Source: Variovorax sp. (lineage in GTDB: Bacteria; Pseudomonadota; Gammaproteobacteria; Burkholderiales; Burkholderiaceae_C). Taken from it: a stretch of 36,888 nt of DNA. The notes beneath the pieces were generated by a model. It had not been told where the DNA came from. It did not search any database and saw only the letters and a list, made by a program, of their open reading frames with translations. Shown here in pieces: positions 1 to 8,299 of this stretch (position 1 is the stretch's first letter; each line of letters starts with the position of its first letter). Made by a program: the position numbers and the translations under genes. The stretch lies in contig SEGN01000014.1 of NCBI GenBank assembly GCA_004211245.1, forward strand, positions 1 through 36,888, written 5' to 3'.

Positions 1-278
1 ACTGCGAACAGGTCGTCTTCCTTCATGACCAGCAGCTCGTCGCCGTCGACCTTGACGGTCTGGCCCGAGTACTTGCCGAACAGGACGCGGTCGCCGACCT
101 TGACGGTCAATGCGGCGAGTTCGCCCTTGTCGTTGCGCTTGCCCGGGCCGACGGCCAGGACTTCACCCTGATCGGGCTTTTCGGCGGCTGCGTCGGGAAT
201 GACGATGCCGGAGGCGGTCTTGGTTTCGCTGTCAACACGCTTGACGATCACGCGATCGGCCAAAGGACGAAGTTTCAT
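1..278 (-). CDS. groES: Co-chaperonin GroES (3' end cut by window edge)
   Basis: GroES forms the heptameric lid of the GroEL folding chamber in the cytoplasm. The visible 92 codons start [14 protein letters not shown], the standard GroES opening. The mobile loop follows at about residues 17-35 and contains the hydrophobic IVI patch that contacts GroEL. The later [22 protein letters not shown] and [10 protein letters not shown] motifs are all in place. GroES proteins are usually about 96 residues, so only a few codons lie beyond position 1. The ATG at 278 is preceded by a good AGGAG at 284-288. A CIRCE operator and a promoter lie upstream, and groEL is expected just left of the window. Identification is secure. 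Confidence 0.97.
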   Translation of the reverse strand, partial: MKLRPLADRVIVKRVDSETKTASGIVIPDAAAEKPDQGEVLAVGPGKRNDKGELAALTVKVGDRVLFGKYSGQTVKVDGDELLVMKEDDLFA

Positions 279-359
279 TGCATCTCCTGAATAGAAACGG
301 GTTTTGTGGTTCGGGTGCAGGTCTCGGACCTGCAACCCATCGTCTGGAAGCAGGTGCTG

Positions 360-386
360 TTAGCACTCCTCTTCAGCGAGTGCTAA
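360..386. promoter_or_regulatory. CIRCE operator (HrcA binding site) of groES
   Basis: The sequence is a perfect inverted repeat: TTAGCACTC at 360-368, a 9-nt spacer at 369-377, and GAGTGCTAA at 378-386. This matches the CIRCE consensus arm for arm. CIRCE is bound by the heat-shock repressor HrcA, and HrcA/CIRCE control of groESL is common in betaproteobacteria. The site overlaps the downstream edge of the proposed -10 hexamer, so a bound repressor would block transcription initiation. Control by HrcA is inferred from the site; hrcA itself is not in the window. Confidence 0.95.
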
Positions 387-413
387 TGATAAGGGCAAAA
401 CCGCCGGCTTCAA
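386..413 (-). promoter_or_regulatory. Probable groES promoter
   Basis: On the minus strand there is TTGAAG (413-408), a 16-nt spacer, then TATCAT (391-386), a reasonable sigma-70 type promoter that abuts CIRCE. The same stretch also reads CTTGAA followed by CCTTATCAT, which partly resembles a heat-shock sigma-32 promoter. Which sigma factor is used cannot be decided by eye. Its position directly before CIRCE and 108 nt upstream of the groES start supports its being the groES promoter. Confidence 0.65.
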
Positions 414-417
414 GAAC

Positions 418-439
418 AAAAAAGGCCCCGAAGGGCCTT
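418..439 (-). terminator. Rho-independent terminator of the PA2169-like gene
   Basis: Read on the minus strand this is a 7-bp stem AAGGCCC / GGGCCTT closed by a UUCG tetraloop (bases 429-432) and followed by a run of U (418-423 on the plus strand are all A). It begins 21 nt after the stop of the minus-strand gene at 461-1438. It separates that gene from the groES promoter, whose -35 element lies only 4 nt further on. Confidence 0.85.
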
Positions 440-460
440 GAAGCGTGGGTGACCGGCGCG

Positions 461-1438
461 TCAGGCGCTCTGTCGCGCCGCGTTTCTCAGGTCGCGAATC
501 TGATCATGGTTGCGCTGGGCGCCGTCGGCCTGCCTCTGGACGACGGCACGTACGTCGGCGGGCAGGCTCTGCTTGAGCGCTTTCCGATAACGCGCAATGG
601 CGGCGTCCTCGCCACGCTCGCACGACTCCAGGATCGAGAGCTCGCTGTCGGCGCCGACAGTGCCCTTGACCTGCACCCAGCCACGGTGTATTGCGCCCGC
701 CGCGGTGCCGCCCGACGCAGGTTCGCCACCGTACTTGCGGATCCACTGCATCAACTCTTCGCCGGCTTGGCGGCAGCCTTCTGCCCGGGTGAAGAAAAGC
801 TGCTTGGCGTTGGCCGTTTCGACTTGCTCCGCGCAGGTGCGGAACCCGTACTCGCCGTCGCGCGCGTTCTCGAGCAGGTCGTTGAGGACGTCCACGACGT
901 CTTCGTTAGAAAGATCCTCGTGGTTGACGATGTCGCTGCCGTTCGCCTGCTTGCCGTAGTAGGTGTCGTCCGCACGGGTCCACGCCGCCAGCGTGGCAGG
1001 CCGCGCCTGCTCCCAATCGAGGGCGGAGGCGCCGCGACGGGTTTCCCATTCGGTTGCCAGAGCGGGCTCGGCACGTTCGAAGTCCTCGCCATGTTGCGCG
1101 CGTCCCGACCAGCCCATTTCGTAGGCCGGACCGTAGTCGTCGTAGCTGCGGCGCGGGTCGTAGTAGCTTTCCGTGGTGTGGTTGGCACGCCAGTAGGCCT
1201 CTTCCTGTGTGGGATTCACGCCTTCCGCCACGGCCTTGCCGCCGAGGCCGCCGGCCACTGCACCGGCCACCAAGCCGACCACCGTGCCGACCGGGCCCGC
1301 GAGCGAGCCGGCCGCCGCACCTGCGATGGCACCGCCCGTGGCGCCCAGGCCGGTGCCGACCGGATGTGCGCCGGGCGCGCCTGTGATGGGGTCGCGATTG
1401 GGTTCGCCGTTGCCAAGTTGTCCGTCGTCTGTTGCCAT
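461..1438 (-). CDS. Glycine-zipper / PA2169-type four-helix-bundle fusion protein
   Basis: The 325-residue protein has two parts. Residues 28-72 are a Gly/Ala-rich glycine-zipper-like stretch (GxxxG spacing) that could insert in or lie along a membrane. Residues 80-160 are rich in Tyr, Trp and Asp. From about 176 to 320 it resembles the PA2169/DUF2383 four-helix-bundle family: a helix like EDVVDVLNDLLENARDGEYG, then acidic and Cys-containing helices that in this ferritin-like fold may bind metal. No signal peptide is visible. The ATG at 1438 has a strong AGGAG. The gene has its own terminator and lies alone between an EamA permease and groES. Function is unknown; a stress-related role is only a guess from related proteins. 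The family call is fairly confident, the biochemical role is not. Confidence 0.75.
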   Translation of the reverse strand: MATDDGQLGNGEPNRDPITGAPGAHPVGTGLGATGGAIAGAAAGSLAGPVGTVVGLVAGAVAGGLGGKAVAEGVNPTQEEAYWRANHTTESYYDPRRSYDDYGPAYEMGWSGRAQHGEDFERAEPALATEWETRRGASALDWEQARPATLAAWTRADDTYYGKQANGSDIVNHEDLSNEDVVDVLNDLLENARDGEYGFRTCAEQVETANAKQLFFTRAEGCRQAGEELMQWIRKYGGEPASGGTAAGAIHRGWVQVKGTVGADSELSILESCERGEDAAIARYRKALKQSLPADVRAVVQRQADGAQRNHDQIRDLRNAARQSA

Positions 1439-1499
1439 GTCGGTCTCCTGAAAAAAGAATGAATACGACTATGGGCAGCACCGCACCGGGGTTAGGTCA

Positions 1500-2411
1500 T
1501 CATGGCGGCATGCGTGGTGTAGGCGGGCGCCCGGTAGGCCTTGTCGGCCACAGCACGGACCCGATAGCCACCACCATGAGCAACACCGCGGCGCCGTCTT
1601 GCCAATGCACTTTTTCGCCCAGCCACAGCGCACCGCTGAAGACGCCGAGGACCGGAATCAGCATCACGCTCAACGTGGAGGCGACCGGTGGCAGGCCGCG
1701 CGCCAGGTAGAACCATGCGGCGTGTGCAAAGCCGAAGATCAACACGGCGTTGTACGCAATGGCGCCCCATGTGGCGGTGCCCGGCATCCGCCACTGCGGA
1801 CGCTCGAACACGAGCGCCAGCACGCTCATCACCACGGCGGCGAGCGTCGTCATCCAGAACGAAATGGCAAGCGTCGGCACTTCGATGGCGGTGCGGCGCA
1901 GCAGCTGCGTGCCGAGCGCCCAAGTGCAGGCCGCAAACAGCGCCAGCGCGACATAGCCGGGCCGCCCCGCCATGTCGGTAAATTCGTGCCACAGCAGCAG
2001 TCCGACGCCCACCCCGGCGGCGCTCACGCCGAGCCAGCCGCGTCGCGAGAGCACCGTGGAGAACAGCAATGCGCCGATCACCGCCGAGAAGATCGGCATG
2101 CTGTAGCCGAGGATCGCCGAGCGGCCGCTCGACAGTGCCTTGACCGCCAGGATGATGCAGGCATGCCACACGAACATGTTGGTGGCTGCCAGCCACAACA
2201 GCTCGGGCCAGTTCCTGCGCGGCACCCGAAACGGCACCTTCATCGCTACGAGCGCCAGCCCCAACAGAGGTACACCGAGCCAGATCGAGATGGCGCGGAA
2301 GGTCAGCGGCGGGTAGCCCGTGACGCCGAGTTTCATGACCGGCCAATTCAGGCCCCACACCAGGGTAAGCGGGACGAGCAGGGCGAGCTGGAGGCGGGTG
2401 AGGGCTTGCAT
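1500..2411 (-). CDS. EamA/DMT-family permease
   Basis: This 303-residue, very hydrophobic protein has the 10-helix pattern of the drug/metabolite transporter superfamily, with two EamA repeats. The opening LVPLTLVWGLNWPVMKLGV is typical of repeat one, and a second repeat starts near TWALGTQLL. Such proteins sit in the inner membrane and export amino acids, nucleosides or other small metabolites; the substrate cannot be read from sequence. I chose the ATG at 2411 because it overlaps the stop of the upstream phospholipase D-type gene (TGATG), which suggests translational coupling. A start 27 nt further upstream is possible but would add a polar extension. The product class is secure, the substrate unknown. 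Confidence 0.85.
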   Translation of the reverse strand: MQALTRLQLALLVPLTLVWGLNWPVMKLGVTGYPPLTFRAISIWLGVPLLGLALVAMKVPFRVPRRNWPELLWLAATNMFVWHACIILAVKALSSGRSAILGYSMPIFSAVIGALLFSTVLSRRGWLGVSAAGVGVGLLLWHEFTDMAGRPGYVALALFAACTWALGTQLLRRTAIEVPTLAISFWMTTLAAVVMSVLALVFERPQWRMPGTATWGAIAYNAVLIFGFAHAAWFYLARGLPPVASTLSVMLIPVLGVFSGALWLGEKVHWQDGAAVLLMVVAIGSVLWPTRPTGRPPTPRMPP

Positions 2412-4003
2412 CAGAGTTGGTCGGTCGGCACGAACCACGAAAACAGCAGCAACTGCAGCCGCGTGAGCATGCTGGAGTCGGGTTCGTCGTCCAGCACCTC
2501 GTTGGTTTCATCGCCGGTGCCCACCCACTGCACGGTCTTGCCGTCCGGCTTGAGCACCACGCGATAGACGCCCTCCAGGTCATCGAGCAGATAGGCGTAG
2601 AGGAGCGCCTGCGTCAGGTCGTGGCTGCGCACGGTGACGCCGAATTCGGTGTTGAGCCGGGCAGAGCGCGGATCGAGGTTCATCGAGCCGAGCAGCACCC
2701 ATTCGCGATCGATCAGCGCCAGCTTGGCATGGAGGCGACCTCGCGCCTTCTTCAGCAGGTCGCGCAGCTGCCGATTGCGCTTAAGCTGCTCGGTGCTTAC
2801 CTCGTACAACTCGACGCCGATCTTCAGCAGATCGACGCGGTAACGGTTGTAGTTGATGTTGACCAGCGGTTCGTCGCTGTCGGCCAGCGAGTTGGTGACC
2901 ACGCTGACCTGCACGCCGTGTTCACGCGCCGTACGGATGCGCGCCATGCCGTCCTCGCCCGGAATGAAGTAGGGCGACACGATCTGCACGCGCTGCTTCG
3001 CCAGCGTGAACATCGCGTGCGAGCGCTGCGCCAGCGTTTCGGCGTCCTGCCGGCCGCCCAGCGCCTTGTCGGGAATGTCGGCCGAGGCGCTGGCCGGCGC
3101 GCGAATCCATTCGACCTTGCCAGCCTCGAGCTGCGCGCCCACGGGTGGATCGCCGAGCAGATCGGTATCGGACAACGGCTCTGGCAGCGGCGCGGACCGC
3201 GGCCCGGTCGCCTGCTCGAATTCCGCTGCGAGCTTGTCCGGGCTGGCGCTGCTCGCCGTGACCTGGCGCAGCGGATAGACCACGGTGCTGTTCCAGTACA
3301 TGTCGAACACGGCGGCGCTCTGAGAAACCACCGGGCCTGCCATCAGCAGTTCGAAGTCGATGAAGTTCGCCGTGTCGCTGCGCAGGAAGTACTCGTCCGC
3401 CAGGTTGCGGCCGCCGGCGATCGCCATCGCGCCATCGGCGATGAAGAGCTTGTTGTGCATCCGGTGGTTGAGCCGGCTGAAGTTGGAGAAGAAGTCGATC
3501 CAGCGGCTGGCCGAGCCCGCGCGGCCGTTCACGAACGGGTTGAACAGCCGCACTTCGACGTTCTTTTCGGTCGAGAGCCCCAGCAGCAGCGTGTCGAGCC
3601 CCGTCGTATAGAAGTCGTCGAGCAGCAGCCGCACGCGCACGCCGCGGCGGGCGGCGTCGCGCAGTTCGCGCAGGATGAGCAGGCCGGTCTTGTCGCGGCC
3701 CAGTTGGTAGGTCTGCAAATCGAGCGAGCGTTGTGCACGCCGCATCAGCTCGAGTCGGGCGTCGAGCGCATAGTTGGCCTGGATCAGCGGCCGCACGCTC
3801 GACCGACCGTCCTGGGCCGGCTGGTTGATCTGTGTCGCGGCCCGACCGAGCGCGGTGTCGTCCGAAGCCGGCAAGGCAAAGGTTGGCTCCGCCGGCTCGC
3901 GCGGTGGCAAGCCCGCGCAGGCGGCGAGCAGGCTCACCAGCGCCAGCAAGAAGGCGCGGCGAAGCCAGGGCGGGGGTGACAGGCAAAGAGAGGAATGGAG
4001 CAT
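2411..4003 (-). CDS. Phospholipase D-family lipoprotein, cardiolipin synthase-like (ClsC/YmdC type)
   Basis: The 530-residue protein carries two HKD catalytic motifs of the PLD superfamily: H183-x-K185-x4-D190 (HNKLFIAD) and H425-x-K427-x4-D432 (HAKLALID), each followed by a Gly/Asn segment (GGRNLADEYF, GSMNLDPRS). The N-terminus is a lipoprotein signal with lipobox L26-A27-A28-C29. This organisation matches bacterial cardiolipin synthase C-like enzymes, which join or exchange phospholipid headgroups at the membrane. The exact reaction is inferred. I chose the ATG at 4003 because it places the lipobox correctly; a longer frame to 4318 runs antisense into the neighbouring receptor gene. The stop overlaps the EamA start, so the two are probably one transcript. 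Confidence 0.87.
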   Translation of the reverse strand: MLHSSLCLSPPPWLRRAFLLALVSLLAACAGLPPREPAEPTFALPASDDTALGRAATQINQPAQDGRSSVRPLIQANYALDARLELMRRAQRSLDLQTYQLGRDKTGLLILRELRDAARRGVRVRLLLDDFYTTGLDTLLLGLSTEKNVEVRLFNPFVNGRAGSASRWIDFFSNFSRLNHRMHNKLFIADGAMAIAGGRNLADEYFLRSDTANFIDFELLMAGPVVSQSAAVFDMYWNSTVVYPLRQVTASSASPDKLAAEFEQATGPRSAPLPEPLSDTDLLGDPPVGAQLEAGKVEWIRAPASASADIPDKALGGRQDAETLAQRSHAMFTLAKQRVQIVSPYFIPGEDGMARIRTAREHGVQVSVVTNSLADSDEPLVNINYNRYRVDLLKIGVELYEVSTEQLKRNRQLRDLLKKARGRLHAKLALIDREWVLLGSMNLDPRSARLNTEFGVTVRSHDLTQALLYAYLLDDLEGVYRVVLKPDGKTVQWVGTGDETNEVLDDEPDSSMLTRLQLLLFSWFVPTDQL

Positions 4004-4045
4004 CGGTGAGGGCCTGGGCGCGCGATGGTAGCCGGATCGGCCGCC

Positions 4046-4074
4046 TTCCGCCGAGGGCGCTGCGGCTGCAGAAT
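4046..4074 (+). promoter_or_regulatory. Possible promoter of the TonB-dependent receptor
   Basis: TTCCGC at 4046-4051, a 17-nt spacer and CAGAAT at 4069-4074 lie in the 75-nt gap between two divergent genes. The -10-like hexamer ends only 4 nt before the ATG at 4079, and no ribosome-binding site is visible, so the mRNA would be leaderless or nearly so. The -35 match is weak. Confidence 0.35.
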
Positions 4075-4078
4075 CGGC

Positions 4079-6157
4079 ATGGTGAAAAAGATCCGCCATG
4101 CCACCGTCCTCTGTATCGCTTGCGCAGTTGCGCCGACAACCGGCGCGCAAGAGGCAGACGCCCCGACGCTGCGCGAGATCACCGTGAGCACGCCACGTGG
4201 CGAGGTGCTGCCCTTCAATGCGGCCGGTTCGGCCGACCGGGTGGAGGGTGCCGACATGCGCGACAACCGTCTGCAGGTGAACCTGTCGGAGAGCCTCGGC
4301 ACGGTGCCCGGACTTCAAATCCAGAACCGCCAGAACTATGCGCAGGACTTGCAGCTCTCGGTGCGCGGCTTCGGCGCGCGGTCGACCTTCGGCGTGCGCG
4401 GCGTGCGCATCTACGTGGATGGCATTCCGGCGACGTTGCCGGACGGGCAGGGCCAGACCTCCAACATCGACATCGGTTCCGCCGACCGCGTCGAGATCCT
4501 GCGCGGGCCGTTCTCTGCGCTCTACGGCAATTCGTCGGGCGGCGTGCTGCAGGTCTTCACCGAGACCGGCGAGGGCGCGCCGAAGCTAGGCTACTCTTTC
4601 GCAGCCGGAAGCGATGGCGCGCTGCGCCAGAGCGCGAAGGCATCCGGTGCGCGCGGCGGCATCGACTATCTGCTGAGCACGAGCGACTTCCACACAGACG
4701 GCTGGCGCGACCACAGCGCCGCGCGGCGGCGGCTGGCCAACGGCAAGCTCGGCATCCAGCTCGACAACGACAGCCGGTTGACTTTGATCCTCAACAGCGT
4801 GCAGCTGCGTGCGCAGGATCCGCTTGGCCTGACCGCCGCCCAGGTGCGCGCCGACCGGCGCAGCGCCGCGCTGGCCGCGCAATACGACACGCGCAAGACG
4901 GTGGACCAGACGCAGCTTGGCTTGCTGTACGAGCGCCGCCTGAACGCCGACAACGACCTGCGGCTCATGGTGTACAGCGGCGAGCGCGAGACGACGCAGT
5001 TCCAGTCCATTCCCCCCTCGGCGCAGGCCAGTCCGCTGCAGGCCGGCGGGGTGATCGACCTGCAGCGCCGCTACGCCGGCTTCGACGCGCGCTGGACTGC
5101 GCGGATGCAGCTGGCCGGGCGACCCTTCGAGCTGGTCACCGGCCTGGCCTACGACGCGCTGAAAGAGCGACGCTACGGCTACGAGAACTACATCGGGAGT
5201 CCCGCTGCGCCGCTGCGGCTCGGCGTGCAGGGCCGGCTGCGCCGCGACGAACGCAACGCCGTGTCGAACGCCGACCCGTATGTGCAGGCCACCTGGCGTT
5301 TCGCAGAGCGCTGGACGCTCGAAGCAGGCGTGCGCCGCAGCAGCGTGCGCTTCGACTCGCAAGACCGCTACGTCGTCGGCCGCAACGGCGACGACAGCGG
5401 TGCGGCGCGCTACGGCAAGACGTTGCCGGTCGCGGCGCTGCGCTATGCGGTCACGCCGGACCTGAACGTCTACACCTCGGTCGGGCGCGGCTTCGAGACG
5501 CCGACGCTCAACGAACTCTCCTACCGGTCCGGCGGGCAGCCCGGCCTCAACTTCGCGCTGCGGCCGTCGGTGAATGACAGCGTGGAGGTCGGCGCCAAGG
5601 CACGGCTGGGTGGCGGGCTGCTGACGGCCGCGCTGTTCCGCACGCAGACGGCCGACGAGATCGTCACCGACACCAACGTGAACGGTCGCGCCACTTTCAG
5701 GAACGCGGGCCGCACGCGGCGGGATGGCCTCGAAATTGGCTGGCTGCACGAGACGGCGGGCCATTGGCGCACACAGCTGGCCTACACCTGGCTCGACGCG
5801 CGCTACCGTGAAGCGGGCAACCGCATCCCTGGCACCGCACAGCACGCGTTGTTCGCATCGGTCGGCTATGTGCCGCCGGAAGGCTGGCGCGCGGGTGCCG
5901 AGTTGCGCGTGCTGTCGCGCATCGAGGCGAACGACGCCAACAACGCCAGTGCACCCGGCTACGCGGTGGCAGCGCTGTACGCGGGCTACGTGAAACGCTG
6001 GGAGCGCTGGGAGGTCAACGCCTTCGCGCGCATCGACAACCTGTTCGACCGCCGAACCATCGGCTCGGTGATCGTCAACGAGGGCAACGCCCGCTACTTC
6101 GAACCCGCGCCGGGCCGCACCTGGACGGTGGGGGCCGGCGCGTCCTACCGGTTCTAG
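4079..6157 (+). CDS. TonB-dependent outer membrane receptor
   Basis: The 692-residue protein begins with a Sec signal peptide (MVKKIRHATVLCIACAVAPTT, cleavage near GAQ-EA). A plug domain follows, with LREITVSTP near the TonB-box position, LSVRGFGARSTFGVRGVRIYVDG and ADRVEILRGPFSALYGNSSGGV. The rest is a beta-barrel ending in a terminal Phe (GAGASYRF), the usual outer-membrane assembly signal. Such receptors use TonB/ExbB/ExbD energy to import siderophores, cobalamin, metals or other scarce ligands. The ligand is not evident. I chose the ATG at 4079 because it starts the signal peptide; an upstream in-frame start would spoil it. A LysR regulator and an ABC importer follow on the same strand, consistent with a shared uptake route, which is inference. 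Confidence 0.9.
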   Translation: MVKKIRHATVLCIACAVAPTTGAQEADAPTLREITVSTPRGEVLPFNAAGSADRVEGADMRDNRLQVNLSESLGTVPGLQIQNRQNYAQDLQLSVRGFGARSTFGVRGVRIYVDGIPATLPDGQGQTSNIDIGSADRVEILRGPFSALYGNSSGGVLQVFTETGEGAPKLGYSFAAGSDGALRQSAKASGARGGIDYLLSTSDFHTDGWRDHSAARRRLANGKLGIQLDNDSRLTLILNSVQLRAQDPLGLTAAQVRADRRSAALAAQYDTRKTVDQTQLGLLYERRLNADNDLRLMVYSGERETTQFQSIPPSAQASPLQAGGVIDLQRRYAGFDARWTARMQLAGRPFELVTGLAYDALKERRYGYENYIGSPAAPLRLGVQGRLRRDERNAVSNADPYVQATWRFAERWTLEAGVRRSSVRFDSQDRYVVGRNGDDSGAARYGKTLPVAALRYAVTPDLNVYTSVGRGFETPTLNELSYRSGGQPGLNFALRPSVNDSVEVGAKARLGGGLLTAALFRTQTADEIVTDTNVNGRATFRNAGRTRRDGLEIGWLHETAGHWRTQLAYTWLDARYREAGNRIPGTAQHALFASVGYVPPEGWRAGAELRVLSRIEANDANNASAPGYAVAALYAGYVKRWERWEVNAFARIDNLFDRRTIGSVIVNEGNARYFEPAPGRTWTVGAGASYRF

Positions 6158-6208
6158 TCGGCGCGCTTCTTGCGTCCCGCAACGGCACTGCCCTTGCGGA
6201 ACCCTTCG

Positions 6209-7144
6209 ATGGACATTCGACAACTGCGCTACTTCGTCGCGGTGGCGGAGAAACTCAGTTTTCGCCGCGCTGCTGAACAGCTGCATGTGGCCCAGCCGGC
6301 CTTGAGCCGCCAGATCCAGCAACTGGAGGACCGGCTGAAAGTGCGCCTGTTCGATCGTGACAAGCGGTCGGTGCAACTCACCGCGGCCGGTGCTGCCGCA
6401 CTCGGACATGCGCGCGTGGTGCTGGCAGCCATGCAGGAACTGCCCGCGATCGCGCAGCGCGCCGCGGCGGGCGAGAGCGGCCGGATCCGTGTCGGTTTCA
6501 TCAGTCTGGTGGCATACGAATTCCTGCCCGCGCTGGTGCGCGAATTCCGCCACTCGCTGCCGCACGTCGACGTGCAGATGCAGGAGTTTCCGGTGATGCA
6601 GCAGTTCGATCCGCTGCGGCAGGATCAATTCGACGTTGCCATCCTGCGGATGTTGCGGCCGGACCCCGCGATCGCAACGTACGTGATCGAGCGGGCGCCC
6701 TTCGTCGTCGCGCTGCCGAAGGGGCATGCGCTGTGCAGGCACCAACTGTTGTCGGTCGCAGACCTCGCCCATGAAGACTTCATCTCGCTGCCGCACACCG
6801 AGGGCGCCAGCTTCCAGGGCGTCATCCTCGACCTTTGCCGCGCGGCCGGCTTTCGTCCGAGCGTGATGCGCGAGGTGGGCGATTCTCAGGCCATGATGGG
6901 CATGGTCGGCGCCGGCATGGGCGTGGCGATCGTTCCCGAAACCGTCCGGCACCTGCAGACCGCGGGCGTCGAATACCGGCACCTGCGCGACCTCACTGAA
7001 CGAGCCGAGATCGTGCTCGCGTGGCGCCAGGGCCAACGCAATCCGTTGGTGGATGCCTTCCTGCAGGCCGCGATGCGCGCCTTTCCCCCGCCGGCCACGC
7101 GCCATCGGCGCACTGATGCCAGCGCGGCATCACAGCACGCCTGA
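6209..7144 (+). CDS. LysR-family transcriptional regulator (BenM/CatM-like)
   Basis: This 311-residue protein starts MDIRQLRYFVAVAEKLSFRRAAEQLHVAQPALSRQIQQLE, the classic LysR winged helix-turn-helix (about residues 17-40). The sequence resembles the CatR/BenM/CatM branch, members of which sense aromatic compounds. The remaining two thirds is the periplasmic-binding-protein-like effector domain. The start at 6209 fits the family opening. The gene is 51 nt after the TonB receptor and 84 nt before an ABC importer operon, all in the same direction. A palindrome with a T-N11-A core lies in the downstream gap, so activation of the importer by this regulator is likely but unproven. The effector is unknown. 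Confidence 0.92.
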   Translation: MDIRQLRYFVAVAEKLSFRRAAEQLHVAQPALSRQIQQLEDRLKVRLFDRDKRSVQLTAAGAAALGHARVVLAAMQELPAIAQRAAAGESGRIRVGFISLVAYEFLPALVREFRHSLPHVDVQMQEFPVMQQFDPLRQDQFDVAILRMLRPDPAIATYVIERAPFVVALPKGHALCRHQLLSVADLAHEDFISLPHTEGASFQGVILDLCRAAGFRPSVMREVGDSQAMMGMVGAGMGVAIVPETVRHLQTAGVEYRHLRDLTERAEIVLAWRQGQRNPLVDAFLQAAMRAFPPPATRHRRTDASAASQHA

Positions 7145-7169
7145 ATCGGTATTGGCCGCGGCGAGTTCC

Positions 7170-7188
7170 GGCTTGCACACTGCAAGCC
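7170..7188. promoter_or_regulatory. Candidate LysR box upstream of the ABC importer operon
   Basis: GGCTTGCA (7170-7177), a 3-nt centre and TGCAAGCC (7181-7188) form a perfect 8+8 inverted repeat. Its core, TTGCACACTGCAA, fits the T-N11-A pattern bound by LysR-type regulators. It lies between the LysR gene and the substrate-binding protein gene, 40 nt before the latter's start. No U-run follows, so it is not an intrinsic terminator. Binding by the adjacent LysR protein is an inference. Confidence 0.55.
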
Positions 7189-7228
7189 AGACCCCCACAG
7201 CAAACGCCACACGGCAGGAGTAGATCCG

Positions 7229-8299
7229 ATGACTTCGTTTCCGATTTCGACCTCCCTTTCCATGCCGCGCCGGCGCGTCCTCGGCGGCCTCGGCGCCGCT
7301 GCCGCCGCCACGGTCTGGCCTTTCGGCACTGCCTTTGCGCAGCGCGGCAAGTTCGGCAGCGGTGACTACGGCGTCGCGAGCATCGACCCGCTCTATTCGA
7401 TGGTCTACATCGGCGCCAAGAAGGGCTACTTCGCCGACGCCGGGCTCGACCTGCGTGCCATGAACGCGCAAAGCGGTCCGCGCGCCAAGCAGATGCTGGC
7501 GGCCGGTCAGCTGTTCGCCGCGACCTCCGGCGTGAACGATCCGGTGTCGCTCACGATCGCGGGCAAGCAGGCGGTGCTGGTCGCGGGTTTCGACACGCGC
7601 ATCGCCTTCGCCAACATCCTCATCAGCAAGAAGCTCTACGACAGCGGCGTGAAGGACATCAAGTCGCTCGCCGGCCACTCGATCGGCATCACGCAGCCGC
7701 AATCGGCCACGTGGCTGATGGCGGTCTATCTGTCCGATCGCGCCGGCATCAAGGACAAGGTCCAGATCAAGCCACTGGGTGACTTCGCGACCATGCTGGG
7801 CGCGGTGAAAAGCGGCGCTGTCGATTGCTGCACGGCTACCTATTCGATGTTGAACAAGGCCCAGCAGGAGGGTTGGGGCGTGCCGCTCTTCGACGTGACC
7901 AACGGCGATTCGTGGAACACCGCGTTCGGCGGCGACATCCCGGGCGTCGGTGTGTACGTGATGCAGGACACCATCGACAAGCGCCCTGAAGCCGTGCAGG
8001 CGCTCGTGACCGGCATCGTGAAAGCCACCGACTTCATCGCGAAGACCTCTTCGAGCGACATCGTCGCCCTCATCGGCGACGAGTACCTGCAGGGCTATTC
8101 GTCGCAACTGTCGATCGACTCGGTCAACACGTTCAAGAAGATCTGGTCCACCGACAACATGATCACGCCGCAGCACTACGCGCGGCTCATGACGGTGATG
8201 GGAGAAGGCCGGCAGATCTCGAACGACGAGATGAAACTGGTGCCCTACGAGAAGCTGGTCAACATGCGGTTCGTCAAGAGCGCGCGGGGCCTTGCATGA
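7229..8299 (+). CDS. ABC transporter substrate-binding protein (NMT1/SsuA/TauA-like)
   Basis: The 356-residue protein has a Tat-like signal: R14-R15-R16-V-L-G-G, a hydrophobic Ala-rich core and cleavage near AFA-QRG. The mature part has features of the NMT1/THI5/SsuA family: YSMVYIGAKKGYFADAGLDL near the start, then a KQMLAAGQLFAATSGVNDPV segment and an IGITQPQSAT segment that would line the ligand cleft. Relatives bind sulfonates, nitrate, thiamine precursors, riboflavin or aromatics, and the ligand here is not identifiable. The ATG at 7229 has a good GGAG; a second ATG at 7262 would also keep the RR motif. The stop overlaps the ATPase start by 4 nt (ATGA). Confidence 0.88.
   Translation: MTSFPISTSLSMPRRRVLGGLGAAAAATVWPFGTAFAQRGKFGSGDYGVASIDPLYSMVYIGAKKGYFADAGLDLRAMNAQSGPRAKQMLAAGQLFAATSGVNDPVSLTIAGKQAVLVAGFDTRIAFANILISKKLYDSGVKDIKSLAGHSIGITQPQSATWLMAVYLSDRAGIKDKVQIKPLGDFATMLGAVKSGAVDCCTATYSMLNKAQQEGWGVPLFDVTNGDSWNTAFGGDIPGVGVYVMQDTIDKRPEAVQALVTGIVKATDFIAKTSSSDIVALIGDEYLQGYSSQLSIDSVNTFKKIWSTDNMITPQHYARLMTVMGEGRQISNDEMKLVPYEKLVNMRFVKSARGLA

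Noticed and set aside
2417-3979. A 520-residue plus-strand frame opposite the phospholipase D-type gene.
   Set aside because: Antisense shadow of a gene with both HKD motifs and a lipobox; no family similarity seen.
4586-7105. An 839-residue minus-strand frame opposite the TonB receptor and LysR genes.
   Set aside because: No recognisable domain, His/Arg/Gln-rich composition, and complete overlap with two well-supported genes.
7145-7228. Possible riboswitch (for example of the type found upstream of NMT1-like genes) before the binding-protein gene.
   Set aside because: The gap has only one simple palindrome, better explained as a LysR box, and no multi-stem structure that I could match to a known riboswitch.
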